Shown here piece after piece: positions 26,132-34,945 of a stretch of DNA of 64,000 nt. The first letter of the stretch is position 1; each line of letters opens with the position of its first letter. A model generated the notes under the pieces. The model did not search any database, was not told where the DNA came from, and saw nothing but the letters and a program-made list of their open reading frames with translations. The DNA lies in contig NZ_JAKKOT010000003.1 in assembly GCF_021739025.1 (NCBI RefSeq), positions 434,001-498,000 of the forward strand, written 5' to 3'. This DNA comes from Gordonia liuliyuniae (GTDB lineage: Bacteria > Actinomycetota > Actinomycetes > Mycobacteriales > Mycobacteriaceae). The position numbers and the translations under genes are program-made.

Positions 26132-26599
26132 ATGGAGACCGAGAAAACACCTGGACAGGCTGACCCAGACCACGTGAACCCAGACCACGTGAACCCAGAC
26201 CACGTGAACCCAGACCACGTGAACCCAGACCACGTGAACCCAGACCACGTGAACCCAGACCACGTGAACCCAGACCACGTGCAGCCCGAAGGCGTCACCA
26301 CGGTGCGTTCGCGCGGCGGCGGGATCGCCGTGACCTGTACGCCGACCGGGCTGCCGGTCGCGATGAGACTCGAACCGGCACAGTGCAGGCGCGATCCGTC
26401 CGACCTCGCCGCCGACATCCTCGCGCTGTGTCGTCTCGCGGGCGTCACCGCCGGAGTGCGGCGTCGGACGACGCTGGCCGCCGACGGCGTGTCCGAGGAG
26501 ACGCTCGCGCTGTTGGGCCTGCCGTCACGCGCCGACCTCCTCGCCTCGGAGGACGCCGCGGACGCGGGTCGGGCGCGCACCGCGAGGAGTCGGCGATGA
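26132..26599 (+). CDS. ESX-associated YbaB-like protein with N-terminal PDHVN repeats
   Basis: A 155-residue protein. Residues 12-51 are eight tandem copies of PDHVN (last one PDHVQ); the remainder, with GGGIAVTCTPTGLPVAMRLEP and SDLAADILALCRLAGVTAG, looks like the sheet and final helix of a YbaB/EbfC fold, as in EspL-type ESX proteins, without the usual N-terminal helix. It has no clear ribosome binding site, so a leaderless message is possible. It overlaps the next gene by ATGA. The function is unknown; the repeat is highly polar and may be length-variable. Confidence 0.65.
   Translation: METEKTPGQADPDHVNPDHVNPDHVNPDHVNPDHVNPDHVNPDHVNPDHVQPEGVTTVRSRGGGIAVTCTPTGLPVAMRLEPAQCRRDPSDLAADILALCRLAGVTAGVRRRTTLAADGVSEETLALLGLPSRADLLASEDAADAGRARTARSRR
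26165..26284 (+). repeat. Eight 15-bp in-frame tandem repeats
   Basis: Eight near-perfect copies of CCAGACCACGTGAAC; only the last changes (CAG for AAC). Each unit contains the palindrome CACGTG. The array encodes PDHVN and, because it is in frame, unit gain or loss would alter protein length without breaking it. Confidence 0.97.
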
Positions 26600-26979
26600 G
26601 CGTGATGGACGAGGTGCAACGCACGGCCGAACGGCAACTCGACATGCTCGAAGACGTCCAACGCAAGCTGAACGCGCTGACCGTCCAGGAGACCGGCGAC
26701 GACGGACGCGTGATCGTGCACGTCGACGTGTCGGGCGCGATGACCGGACTGCAGTTGGCGCCGGGGGCGGGGAACGGGCGGCCCGCGGCACTGGCCGATG
26801 CGATCGTGCGGACAGCGGTGCGCGCCGCGACCCAGGCGTTCGCCGAGCGTGCCGAGATCATGTCGGAGTTCGTCGCCGAGTTCGCCGAGTTCGCCGACCT
26901 CACCGGCGAGTCGGTGGAACCGAACAGCCCGTCGCTGCGTCCAACCTTTCGAGAGCCGGTAACAGAGGGGGAGTCATGA
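26596..26979 (+). CDS. YbaB/EbfC-like ESX-associated protein
   Basis: A 127-residue protein with a full YbaB-like plan: amphipathic N-terminal helix (MDEVQRTAERQLDMLEDVQRK), central strands (DDGRVIVHVDVSGAMTGLQL) and a C-terminal helix (LADAIVRTAVRAATQAFAE). EspL of ESX-1 has this fold and acts as a chaperone-like partner of EspE/EspF/EspD in mycobacteria; similar work is inferred here. ATG 26596 overlaps the previous stop and its own stop overlaps the next start, so the three genes are translationally coupled. Confidence 0.7.
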   Translation: MSVMDEVQRTAERQLDMLEDVQRKLNALTVQETGDDGRVIVHVDVSGAMTGLQLAPGAGNGRPAALADAIVRTAVRAATQAFAERAEIMSEFVAEFAEFADLTGESVEPNSPSLRPTFREPVTEGES

Positions 26980-27281
26980 GTGGTCAGGTCGATGTGGTGC
27001 CCGCAGGGATCGCGGCGTTCGGAGCGATGTCAGGAACTCTGGGCGCGGCGACCGCCGGGGCGATGACGGTCGACGCAGCTCAGGCCGCGATGCTGGCGGC
27101 GGCGTTCGGCCTCATCGGTCAGGAGTTCCTCGCCGCGTACGCGGTCGCCGAGACCAACCATCTGCAGGCCGTGGGGCGTCTCGCAGCGGTGCACACGGGC
27201 ACAGCCGCTGCGACGGCCGCCGGTCTCGCCGGGTTCTCGGCCGCCGACGAGGCCGCCGCCACCGGCGTGAGCTCACGATGA
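26976..27281 (+). CDS. EspC-like type VII secretion target
   Basis: A 101-residue Ala-rich helical protein with the EspC-family pattern: VDVVPAGIAAFGAMSGTLGAA, a long hydrophobic-faced helix pair and a helix around LQAVGRLAAVHTGTAAA. EspC (Rv3615c) is a WXG100-like secreted factor that is co-secreted with EspA. No WXG is present. Start and stop overlap neighbours (ATGA), so it is co-translated with the EspA-like protein. Confidence 0.7.
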   Translation: MSGQVDVVPAGIAAFGAMSGTLGAATAGAMTVDAAQAAMLAAAFGLIGQEFLAAYAVAETNHLQAVGRLAAVHTGTAAATAAGLAGFSAADEAAATGVSSR

Positions 27282-28696
27282 CCGTCTGCGACGAGCCCGC
27301 GGCGTCGACCGCGACGGGCTCCACCGGCGGCGTCACGATGGGACAGGTGCTGGAACCGACGGGGCTCACCGCCTTCCTGGACACACCCGTCGCCGACGTG
27401 CTGACCGACCTCGGATTGCCGTCGTTGACCGCGCCGTCGAGCATCGGCCTTCCCGACCTGTCCGAATTCGACCTGCCCGCCGTGCCGACCCTGCCCGGAC
27501 TGGACCCGACCGCGCTGGTCAAACCGATCGTCGACCTCCTCGGCACGTTCGGATCGGGAAGCCTGTCGGGGGCGGCGAACCCGGTGGAATCGTTGGGGAG
27601 CCTCGCCGGGCTGCTGCAGTCTGGTGCGTCGACGATCCTGAGTGCGATCTCGAGCGTCGGAACCGACTGGACGGGGAAAGCGGCTACCGCAGCGGTCGGC
27701 ACCGCGACACGGACCGCAGGCCAATCGGAGCAGATCGCCGCGCAGGGGACGGCGATGGCCGCCGATGTGCAGACAGCCGCCGCGATCGTCGCGGCGGGCA
27801 CGGCCGCCCTACAGGGCGTCGTCGCGAAGACCGTCGGACTGCTCGCGGCCGCAGCGCCGACGCTGGTGACGCCGGCCGGCCAGGTCGCGGCCCTGGGCAT
27901 CGCCGCCGAAGGTCTCACGGAAGGACTCGCAGTCGTCGCCGACACCCGCGCGCAGCTCACTGCGCCGACCGCCCACATCAGCGCGGTCGGCACCCCGGTG
28001 GCGGTGTCGGACGCGCCGACCGCGCTGTCTGGAGACACCTTGTCGTCGCTGCTGCAGAAGGCCGGTCCGCTGTTCGACGCAGGCGTCCAGGTCGTCGGCG
28101 GTCTGCTCGGTGTGAGCGACGGCTCGACGGGAACGACCGGCACGACGGGAACGACCGGCACGACGGGAACGACTGGGACCACGGGAACGACTGGCGCACC
28201 CTGCTGCGCGGCGTGTGAACCGTCGACAACCAGCCCTGCTGCCACTACGACCACCGGTCCGACGACCACCACGTCGACCGGATCGGACACGACAGCGTCG
28301 AAGACGACCATGCGGCCGGCTGCCACCGTCAATGCGAGTGGCGCAGTGCCGAGCGTCGCCGCCGCCGAACCACCGATCGAGTTGGCCGATCGGCCGACAA
28401 CCACCAACGCCTCGGTCGCCCCGGACACCACGACGTCCTCGTCGACGACGTCCGTCTCGCCTGTCTCCTCCGGGGTGGTGGGCGGCGGAGCACCGATGGC
28501 GCCCGTCGCGGCGATGGGTGCGGCGCGCTCCGCCGAGAGCAGCGGTCTCCGACTCGCCGACCCGGCGGCCGTCGTCGCCGAACCGGCCGAAGCCGACCCC
28601 GCCGACGAACTGTCGGCGCTGCTCGCGCAACCGTTCGGGGTCGATGTCGGACTCCGCCTCGACACGGTGCGCACAGACCTCGCCGGATCCGTCTGA
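27278..28696 (+). CDS. EspA/EspB-like secreted protein, Thr-Gly and Pro/Ala-rich C-terminus
   Basis: A 472-residue protein. Residues 1-120 are linker-like with many Leu-Pro pairs; 120-265 form a long Ala-rich helical hairpin (TAVGTATRTAGQSEQIAAQ, AAIVAAGTAALQGVVAK) resembling the PE-PPE-like fold of EspA/EspB; then a TGT repeat (residues about 284-304), a Cys cluster CCAACEP and a Ser/Thr-rich tail ending SALLAQPFGVDVGLRLDT. No Sec signal peptide, as expected for a type VII substrate. It follows the EspC-like gene by ATGA, paralleling the espA-espC pairing. Confidence 0.65.
   Translation: MTVCDEPAASTATGSTGGVTMGQVLEPTGLTAFLDTPVADVLTDLGLPSLTAPSSIGLPDLSEFDLPAVPTLPGLDPTALVKPIVDLLGTFGSGSLSGAANPVESLGSLAGLLQSGASTILSAISSVGTDWTGKAATAAVGTATRTAGQSEQIAAQGTAMAADVQTAAAIVAAGTAALQGVVAKTVGLLAAAAPTLVTPAGQVAALGIAAEGLTEGLAVVADTRAQLTAPTAHISAVGTPVAVSDAPTALSGDTLSSLLQKAGPLFDAGVQVVGGLLGVSDGSTGTTGTTGTTGTTGTTGTTGTTGAPCCAACEPSTTSPAATTTTGPTTTTSTGSDTTASKTTMRPAATVNASGAVPSVAAAEPPIELADRPTTTNASVAPDTTTSSSTTSVSPVSSGVVGGGAPMAPVAAMGAARSAESSGLRLADPAAVVAEPAEADPADELSALLAQPFGVDVGLRLDTVRTDLAGSV
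28127..28189 (+). repeat. Seven 9-bp units encoding Thr-Gly-Thr
   Basis: Seven in-frame TGT tripeptide units, largely of the 18-bp higher-order form ACGGGAACGACCGGCACG, in the linker of the EspA-like protein. Confidence 0.9.
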
Positions 28697-28721
28697 TCCG
28701 GCACAGAGAGAAGGAGATCGT

Positions 28722-29039
28722 ATGACGACAGGACTCAACGTCGACCTCGGCGCCTCCCAGGCGTCGACGGCGTCGATCAAAGGGATCGTGGGCGAGATGC
28801 AGGGGATCATCAGCCGGATCCAGTCGGCGGCCGGCACCGGGCAGAGCACCTGGGACGGCAAGGCGTCCAACGCCTTCGGCGGATCGCACGCCGACTGGCA
28901 CGGGACCGCAACCAGACTGCAGCACGCGCTCGACGAGATCGAGGCGAAGCTGACGACCGGCTTCCGCGGATACGACGACGAAGACGCGACGGCGGCCACG
29001 ATGGTCGGCGGCTCGGGCAACGGGACGCTGGCGCTGTAA
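28722..29039 (+). CDS. WXG100 protein, EsxB (CFP-10) type
   Basis: A 105-residue helical hairpin protein with the W-X-G turn in STWDGKASNAF and a C-terminal GFRGYDDEDATAAT. The YDDED matches the YxxxD/E general secretion motif that sits on the C-terminus of the EsxB-type partner. AAGGAGATC precedes ATG 28722. It is followed 36 bp later by an EsxA-type partner, with which it should form the secreted heterodimer. Confidence 0.88.
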   Translation: MTTGLNVDLGASQASTASIKGIVGEMQGIISRIQSAAGTGQSTWDGKASNAFGGSHADWHGTATRLQHALDEIEAKLTTGFRGYDDEDATAATMVGGSGNGTLAL

Positions 29040-29075
29040 GCGTCGCAGATTCAACGATCAGAGGGGGAGAACCAC

Positions 29076-29369
29076 ATGTCCGGAGTGATCCGTTACAACT
29101 TCGCCGGGCTCGACACGCTGTCGGGTGACCTGCGAGGCCAGTTCCAGCGACTCGAAGAGCTGTCGGGGCAACTGAAGAAGCAGGTGACCGCGTTGGCCAG
29201 CCATTGGGATTCCGGTGGTGCGGTGTCGTACCAGCAGGCGCAGGCCCAGTGGGACCGGCTGTTCGGCGACGCACGGACCCGACTCGACAGCCTCGGCGTC
29301 GGCGTGCAGCGTGCGGCGACGCAGATGCGTGAGACCGACCTGCGCGTCAGCCGTACCTTCGGCGCCTGA
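29076..29369 (+). CDS. WXG100 protein, EsxA (ESAT-6) type
   Basis: A 97-residue helical hairpin protein. The segment HWDSGGAVSYQQAQAQWDRL aligns without gaps to the turn of ESAT-6 (WGGSGSEAYQ..), so the glycine comes at +3 rather than +2 and the motif is W-D-S-G. The C-terminus RTFGA resembles the ESAT-6 end. AGAGGGGGAG precedes the ATG. It closes the substrate operon; no eccB-E, mycP or espG gene is adjacent. Confidence 0.87.
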   Translation: MSGVIRYNFAGLDTLSGDLRGQFQRLEELSGQLKKQVTALASHWDSGGAVSYQQAQAQWDRLFGDARTRLDSLGVGVQRAATQMRETDLRVSRTFGA

Positions 29370-29437
29370 CCAGCGGTGCCTGACCGCCGGTGCTGCATTC
29401 GTCGGGGGATGCGGCGCAGGCATCGGGCTCGGCGCGG

Positions 29438-29464
29438 CCGGGCAGACGGATCACGTCTGCCCGG
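29438..29464. terminator. Bidirectional terminator after esxA and the FMN reductase
   Basis: CCGGGCAGACG (29438-29448) and CGTCTGCCCGG (29454-29464) form a perfect 11-bp stem with a 5-nt loop. It overlaps the reductase stop codon between the convergent genes. Confidence 0.75.
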
Positions 29465-30110
29465 TGTGGCCGTTCAACAGGGTCGCGAAGTCCGTCACCG
29501 GGCCCAGATCGTTGCTGCGACCGCTGCGGCGAGGAGCAGACCCGGCGTCGGTGGGGCCGCCGAATCCGGCGACTACTCCGTCGGACACGAGACGTTGTGC
29601 CAGTTCGGCTCCCGCCCGTGAGATGCGGTCGCCGAGCTCGGGCGCCCCGAAGTCGTCGGTCGCCGCGAACACACCCGTCGGCAGCACATCGGCCCGCAGA
29701 TAGGCGAGCAGAGGACGGATCGCGTGATCGATCACCAACGAGTGGCGCGCGGTGCCCGCGGTGGCTGCCGCGAGAACCGGAACCCCGGTGATCGCATCGG
29801 GGTCGAGCGTGTCGAAGAACATCTTGAAGATGCCGCTGTACGACGCGGTGAACACAGGGGTCGCGACGATCAACCCGTCGGCGTCGGCCACCACGTCGTG
29901 CGCCGCACGCACCTCGGCGGACGGCACACCCGAGGTGATCGCGGTCGCCAGGTCCCGAGCGAGCGGGGACACGTCGATGTAGTCGATCTGCACCTGCTCG
30001 CCGCGCGCCGACACCGCGGCGTCGACGGCGCCTGCCAGCTGCTCGGCCAACAGTTTGGTCGATGACGCCGCCGACACTCCGGCGTTGACGACCACCACTC
30101 GCCGCGTCAT
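29451..30110 (-). CDS. LLM-partnered FMN reductase (CE1759 family)
   Basis: A 219-residue flavodoxin-like NAD(P)H:FMN reductase with VVVNAGVSAASSTKLLAEQL at the phosphate-binding loop, ADGLIVATPVFTASYSGIFKM and FFDTLDPDAI, landmarks of this family. It supplies reduced FMN to the monooxygenase encoded just upstream, with which it overlaps by ATGA (30107-30110). Confidence 0.88.
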   Translation of the reverse strand: MTRRVVVVNAGVSAASSTKLLAEQLAGAVDAAVSARGEQVQIDYIDVSPLARDLATAITSGVPSAEVRAAHDVVADADGLIVATPVFTASYSGIFKMFFDTLDPDAITGVPVLAAATAGTARHSLVIDHAIRPLLAYLRADVLPTGVFAATDDFGAPELGDRISRAGAELAQRLVSDGVVAGFGGPTDAGSAPRRSGRSNDLGPVTDFATLLNGHTGQT

Positions 30111-31240
30111 CGGTCGGCTCCCGCGGCGACGGCCTCATTCGGGATCACTCGGCGGTGTGCGCTGTCCGGGCCTGCCGCGACGAGACTTGCGTGCGTCGGC
30201 GGGTCGGACGGCACATGCGACGGACGACGACGCTCGAACTCGGCGCGCAGCGTCGGCACCACGTCGCGACCCAGCATCTCGACCTGCTCCAACACCAGTT
30301 CGAGCGGCAAGCCCGCATGGTCGAGGAGGAACAGTTGGCGCTGGTAGTCACCCGCATAGTCGGCGAAGGTCAACGTCTTGGCGATGACCTGCTCGGGTGT
30401 GCCGACCGTCAGCGGTGTCATCTCGGCGAACTCCTCCAACGACGGACCGTGCCCGTACACGGGTGCGTTGTCGAAGTACGGCCGGAAACGTCGCTTCGCC
30501 TCGGCCTCGGTTCCGGCCATGAACACCTGGCCGCCGAGACCGACGATCGCCTGGTCGGCGCTCCCGTGACCGTAGTGTTCGAAGCGCTGCCGGTACAGAT
30601 TCACCATCTGTTCGGTGTGCTCGGTATTCCAGAAGATGTTGTTGTGGAAGAACCCGTCGCCGTAGAAGGCTGCCTGTTCGGCGATCTCCGGAGACCGGAT
30701 CGAACCGTGCCACACGAACGGCGGGGTGGCGTCGAGGGGCGCCGGGGTCGACGTGAATCCCTGCAGCGGCGTACGGAACTCGCCCTGCCAGTCGACCGAG
30801 TCCTCCCGCCACAGACGCCGCAGCAGGTGGTAGTTCTCGACGGCCATCGGGATGCCCTTGCGGATGTCCTTGCCGAACCACGGATACACGGGGCCGGTGT
30901 TACCTCGGCCCAACGTCAGATCGATCCGGCCGTCGGACAGATGCTGCAGCATCGCGTAGTCTTCGGCGATCTTCACCGGATCGTTCGTGGTGATGAGTGT
31001 CGTCGCCGTCGACAGCTTGAGCGTCTCGGTACGTGCGGCGATCCAGCCGAGCAGCGTGGTCGGCGAACTCGGTACGAACGGCGGGTTGTGGTGCTCGCCG
31101 GTCGCGAAGACGTCCAGTCCGACCTCCTCGGCCTTGAGCGCGATGGCGGTGATCGCGTTGATCCGCTCGTGCTCGCTGATCGTGGTTCCGGTGGTGGGGT
31201 CGGCGGTCAGATCGCCGACGCTGAAGATCCCGAACTGCAT
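30107..31240 (-). CDS. LLM-class FMN-dependent monooxygenase (CE1758 family)
   Basis: A 377-residue luciferase-like monooxygenase: MQFGIFSVGDLT, GLDVFATGEHHNPPF, LSTATTLITTNDPVKIAEDYA (split across strand and helix) and DLTLGRGNTGPVYPWFGKD. It uses FMNH2 from the coupled reductase and O2. ATG 31240 has GAGAGG upstream; conservation begins there. The partner genes, next to a methionine-type importer and ahcY, make an organosulfur substrate plausible but unproven. Confidence 0.87.
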   Translation of the reverse strand: MQFGIFSVGDLTADPTTGTTISEHERINAITAIALKAEEVGLDVFATGEHHNPPFVPSSPTTLLGWIAARTETLKLSTATTLITTNDPVKIAEDYAMLQHLSDGRIDLTLGRGNTGPVYPWFGKDIRKGIPMAVENYHLLRRLWREDSVDWQGEFRTPLQGFTSTPAPLDATPPFVWHGSIRSPEIAEQAAFYGDGFFHNNIFWNTEHTEQMVNLYRQRFEHYGHGSADQAIVGLGGQVFMAGTEAEAKRRFRPYFDNAPVYGHGPSLEEFAEMTPLTVGTPEQVIAKTLTFADYAGDYQRQLFLLDHAGLPLELVLEQVEMLGRDVVPTLRAEFERRRPSHVPSDPPTHASLVAAGPDSAHRRVIPNEAVAAGADR

Positions 31241-31463
31241 TGACCTCTCGCTTTCCTGTGCGCTCCGCGTTGTGTCCGAGCGTGTCATCGAGCATAACCG
31301 GACCGTGGTCCGATTAATTCCTCGAGTCAGGCCGGTGTGTCGACGGATGCTCCTCGAGCCCGGTGAATACTGTCGTCTCGCGTCAGTGTTGGCAATGCGG
31401 TCGGACACTTGAGGTCGATGCGATAGGTTCGCATCAGTTTTGAACTACGAAAGGGGCCACGCC

Positions 31464-33044
31464 TTGACTGAAGTGCAGCCCAGGAGCGGTGCCGCGAGGG
31501 AGTCGTGGACCAGTAACAGCGGCTTCATCATGGCGGCGATCGGTTCCGCGGTGGGCCTCGGCAACATCTGGCGGTTCCCCGGTGTCGCGTACGAGAGCGG
31601 CGGCGGCGCGTTCCTCATTCCGTACCTGATCGCGCTGCTGTCGGTCGGTATACCGGTGCTGTTCCTCGATTACGCGATCGGCCACCGATATCGCGGCGCG
31701 CCGCCGCTCGCCTTCCGGCGCATGAAGCGCAAAGCGGAGGGGATGGGCTGGTTCCAGGTGGGACTGCTGTTCGTCATCTCCGTGTATTACGCGGTGATCA
31801 TCGCCTGGGCGCTGAGCTTCTTCTACTTCTCCTTCGGCACCAAGTGGGGCGACGACCCAGCGGAATTCTTCACCGGCGAGTACCTCAAGCTGCCCGATGA
31901 GGTCGGCGTCTCATCGGAACTGGTCGCAGGCGTCGCGTGGCCGCTCGTCGGAGTCTGGGTCGCCATCGTCGCAGTGCTGGCGATGGGCGTCGCTAAGGGC
32001 GTCGAGAAACTCAACGTCTTCGGAATCCCGCTTCTGGTGATCGGCTTCGGCGCGTTGGTGATCCGGTCGGTGACCCTCCCCGGCGCCTCCGACGGTCTGA
32101 ACGCACTGTTCACCCCGGACTGGAACGCGCTCGGCGACCTCTCGGTGTGGATCGCCGCGTATGGCCAGATCTTCTTCTCCATGTCGATCGCATTCGGCAT
32201 CATGATCTCGTATGCGTCGTACCAGCGACGCAAGGCGAACATGACGTCGTCGGGGCTCGTCGTGGGGTTCGCGAACTCGTCGTTCGAACTCCTCGCGGGC
32301 ATCGGGGTGTTCTCCGCCCTGGGTTTCCTCGCGCACCAGTCCAACATTCAGGTAGGCGAGCTGGAAGGCCTGACCGGTCCGATCCTCTCCTTCGTCACGT
32401 TCCCCGCCGTCATATCGGAGATGCCGGGCAGCGCGCTGTTCGGCGCCCTCTTCTTCGGGGCACTGGTGATCGCGGGCTTCACATCCTTGGTCTCCATCGT
32501 CCAAGGTGTCTCCGCGGCCGTTCAGGAGAAGTTCGGTCTCAACCGTCGAACGGCGGCAGTCACGGTCGGCGTCGTCGCCGCGATCATCTCCTTCGCGCTG
32601 TTCTCGACGACCACCGGCCTCTACACCCTGGACACTGTCGACGCCTTCTCGAACAACGTCGGGATCGTGTTCTCCGCCATCGTGATGTGTGTGCTCTCGG
32701 TGTGGGTCATGCGCAATATCGAGGAGCTCCGCCTGCATCTGAGCGCCGTCTCGACGTTCAAGGTCGGCAAGTGGTGGGTGTTCGTGATCGGCCTGTACGC
32801 GCCGATCTTCCTGGGCATCATCTTGGTCGACAAACTCATCGACCTGATCACCGAAGGGTACGAGGGTTACCCGACCTGGTTCGTCGGAGTGTTCGGGTGG
32901 GGCACGCTCGTCCTGCTCGTCCTGTTCGCGATCGTCGGGCCGCTCTTCGCCTGGAAGGGGCGCGACGATCCGGGCTTCCGGCCGTGGCCCGAGTTGGGAG
33001 TCACGCAGAAAGCAAGCGTGAAGACTAAGGAGAATCAACGATGA
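31464..33044 (+). CDS. metP: Sodium-coupled methionine/alanine importer, NSS family (MetP-like)
   Basis: A 526-residue symporter of the neurotransmitter:sodium family with about 12 transmembrane helices. The sodium-site signature in TM1 is AAIGSAVGLGNIWRFPGVAYE in two parts, and TM6 has AAYGQIFFSMSIAFGIMISY. TTG 31464 is chosen because GAAAGGGG lies 8-9 nt upstream. The downstream small subunit marks it as the MetPS type known from Corynebacterium glutamicum, which takes up methionine and alanine. Confidence 0.88.
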   Translation: MTEVQPRSGAARESWTSNSGFIMAAIGSAVGLGNIWRFPGVAYESGGGAFLIPYLIALLSVGIPVLFLDYAIGHRYRGAPPLAFRRMKRKAEGMGWFQVGLLFVISVYYAVIIAWALSFFYFSFGTKWGDDPAEFFTGEYLKLPDEVGVSSELVAGVAWPLVGVWVAIVAVLAMGVAKGVEKLNVFGIPLLVIGFGALVIRSVTLPGASDGLNALFTPDWNALGDLSVWIAAYGQIFFSMSIAFGIMISYASYQRRKANMTSSGLVVGFANSSFELLAGIGVFSALGFLAHQSNIQVGELEGLTGPILSFVTFPAVISEMPGSALFGALFFGALVIAGFTSLVSIVQGVSAAVQEKFGLNRRTAAVTVGVVAAIISFALFSTTTGLYTLDTVDAFSNNVGIVFSAIVMCVLSVWVMRNIEELRLHLSAVSTFKVGKWWVFVIGLYAPIFLGIILVDKLIDLITEGYEGYPTWFVGVFGWGTLVLLVLFAIVGPLFAWKGRDDPGFRPWPELGVTQKASVKTKENQR

Positions 33045-33205
33045 GCACCACCGCGATCATCATGCTCGTTGTGGCGTCGCTGATCGTGTGGGGCGGCTTG
33101 GTCGCCAGCGTGATCTTCATTCGCCGGTACCCGGAAGTCGCCGACCTGCGCGACCCCGATGACCCCGCGCCGCTGGGCGACGGTGGTCCCGGCTCGTCCG
33201 GGTGA
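33041..33205 (+). CDS. metS: Small subunit of MetPS importer (MetS-like)
   Basis: A 54-residue protein starting MSTTAIIMLVVASLIVWGG and ending with an acidic Pro/Gly tail (RDPDDPAPLGDGG). One transmembrane helix and the RRYPEVADLRD-like junction match the short MetS partner, which C. glutamicum MetP needs for activity. Its ATG overlaps the metP stop (ATGA), giving fixed co-expression. Confidence 0.85.
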   Translation: MSTTAIIMLVVASLIVWGGLVASVIFIRRYPEVADLRDPDDPAPLGDGGPGSSG

Positions 33206-33229
33206 CCGCGATACTCTGAAATCCTGGAC

Positions 33230-33267
33230 ACGGTACCGGTGGCCCTTCGACGGGTTGCCGGTACCGT
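33230..33267 (+). terminator. Hairpin between metS and ahcY
   Basis: ACGGTACCGG (33230-33239) pairs perfectly with CCGGTACCGT (33258-33267), followed by TTGAC. It may end metPS transcription or be a leader element of ahcY. It does not resemble an SAH riboswitch core. Confidence 0.6.
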
Positions 33268-33303
33268 TTGACTGTCAACGACGTAAAACCTGAGAGGGAT
33301 CAG

Positions 33304-34794
<1,491 letters not shown>

Positions 34795-34804
34795 GTCACC
34801 GGCC

Positions 34805-34840
34805 GGGGCAGATCGGATCGGCCGATCCGATCTGTGCCCC
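34805..34840. terminator. Strong terminator between convergent ahcY and tmk
   Basis: A near-perfect stem from GGGGCAGATCGGATC to GATCCGATCTG-T-GCCCC, broken by a single bulged T. It lies 10 nt after the ahcY stop and is usable from both sides. Confidence 0.75.
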
Positions 34841-34845
34841 GCGTG

Positions 34846-34915
34846 CGAAACCTACCCCGCTGGGGGCGTGCATCGGTCTATGGCTCGGTGCTCGGTGCCA
34901 GCGGTGTAGGTTTCG
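34846..34915. repeat. 18-bp inverted repeat in ahcY-tmk gap
   Basis: CGAAACCTACCCCGCTGG (34846-34863) is inverted at 34898-34915 with one mismatch, around a 34-nt loop. With the hairpin before it, this makes a double terminator or a folded non-coding element. Confidence 0.7.
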
Positions 34916-34945
34916 TGGGCTCGCCGAATGTGAAAAGTCCCATTC

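Noticed and set aside
26000..26278. N-terminal WVHVV repeats as an extension of the EspI-like protein
   Set aside because: They are the antisense of the PDHVN array on the other strand; the EspI-like start at 25999 is the natural one.
26165..26284. CRISPR-like direct repeats
   Set aside because: The 15-bp units abut with no spacers and lie in frame in a gene; this is a minisatellite. No cas gene is seen.
33206..33303. SAH or SAM riboswitch before ahcY
   Set aside because: The leader holds one simple long hairpin; none of the conserved riboswitch core segments could be recognised.
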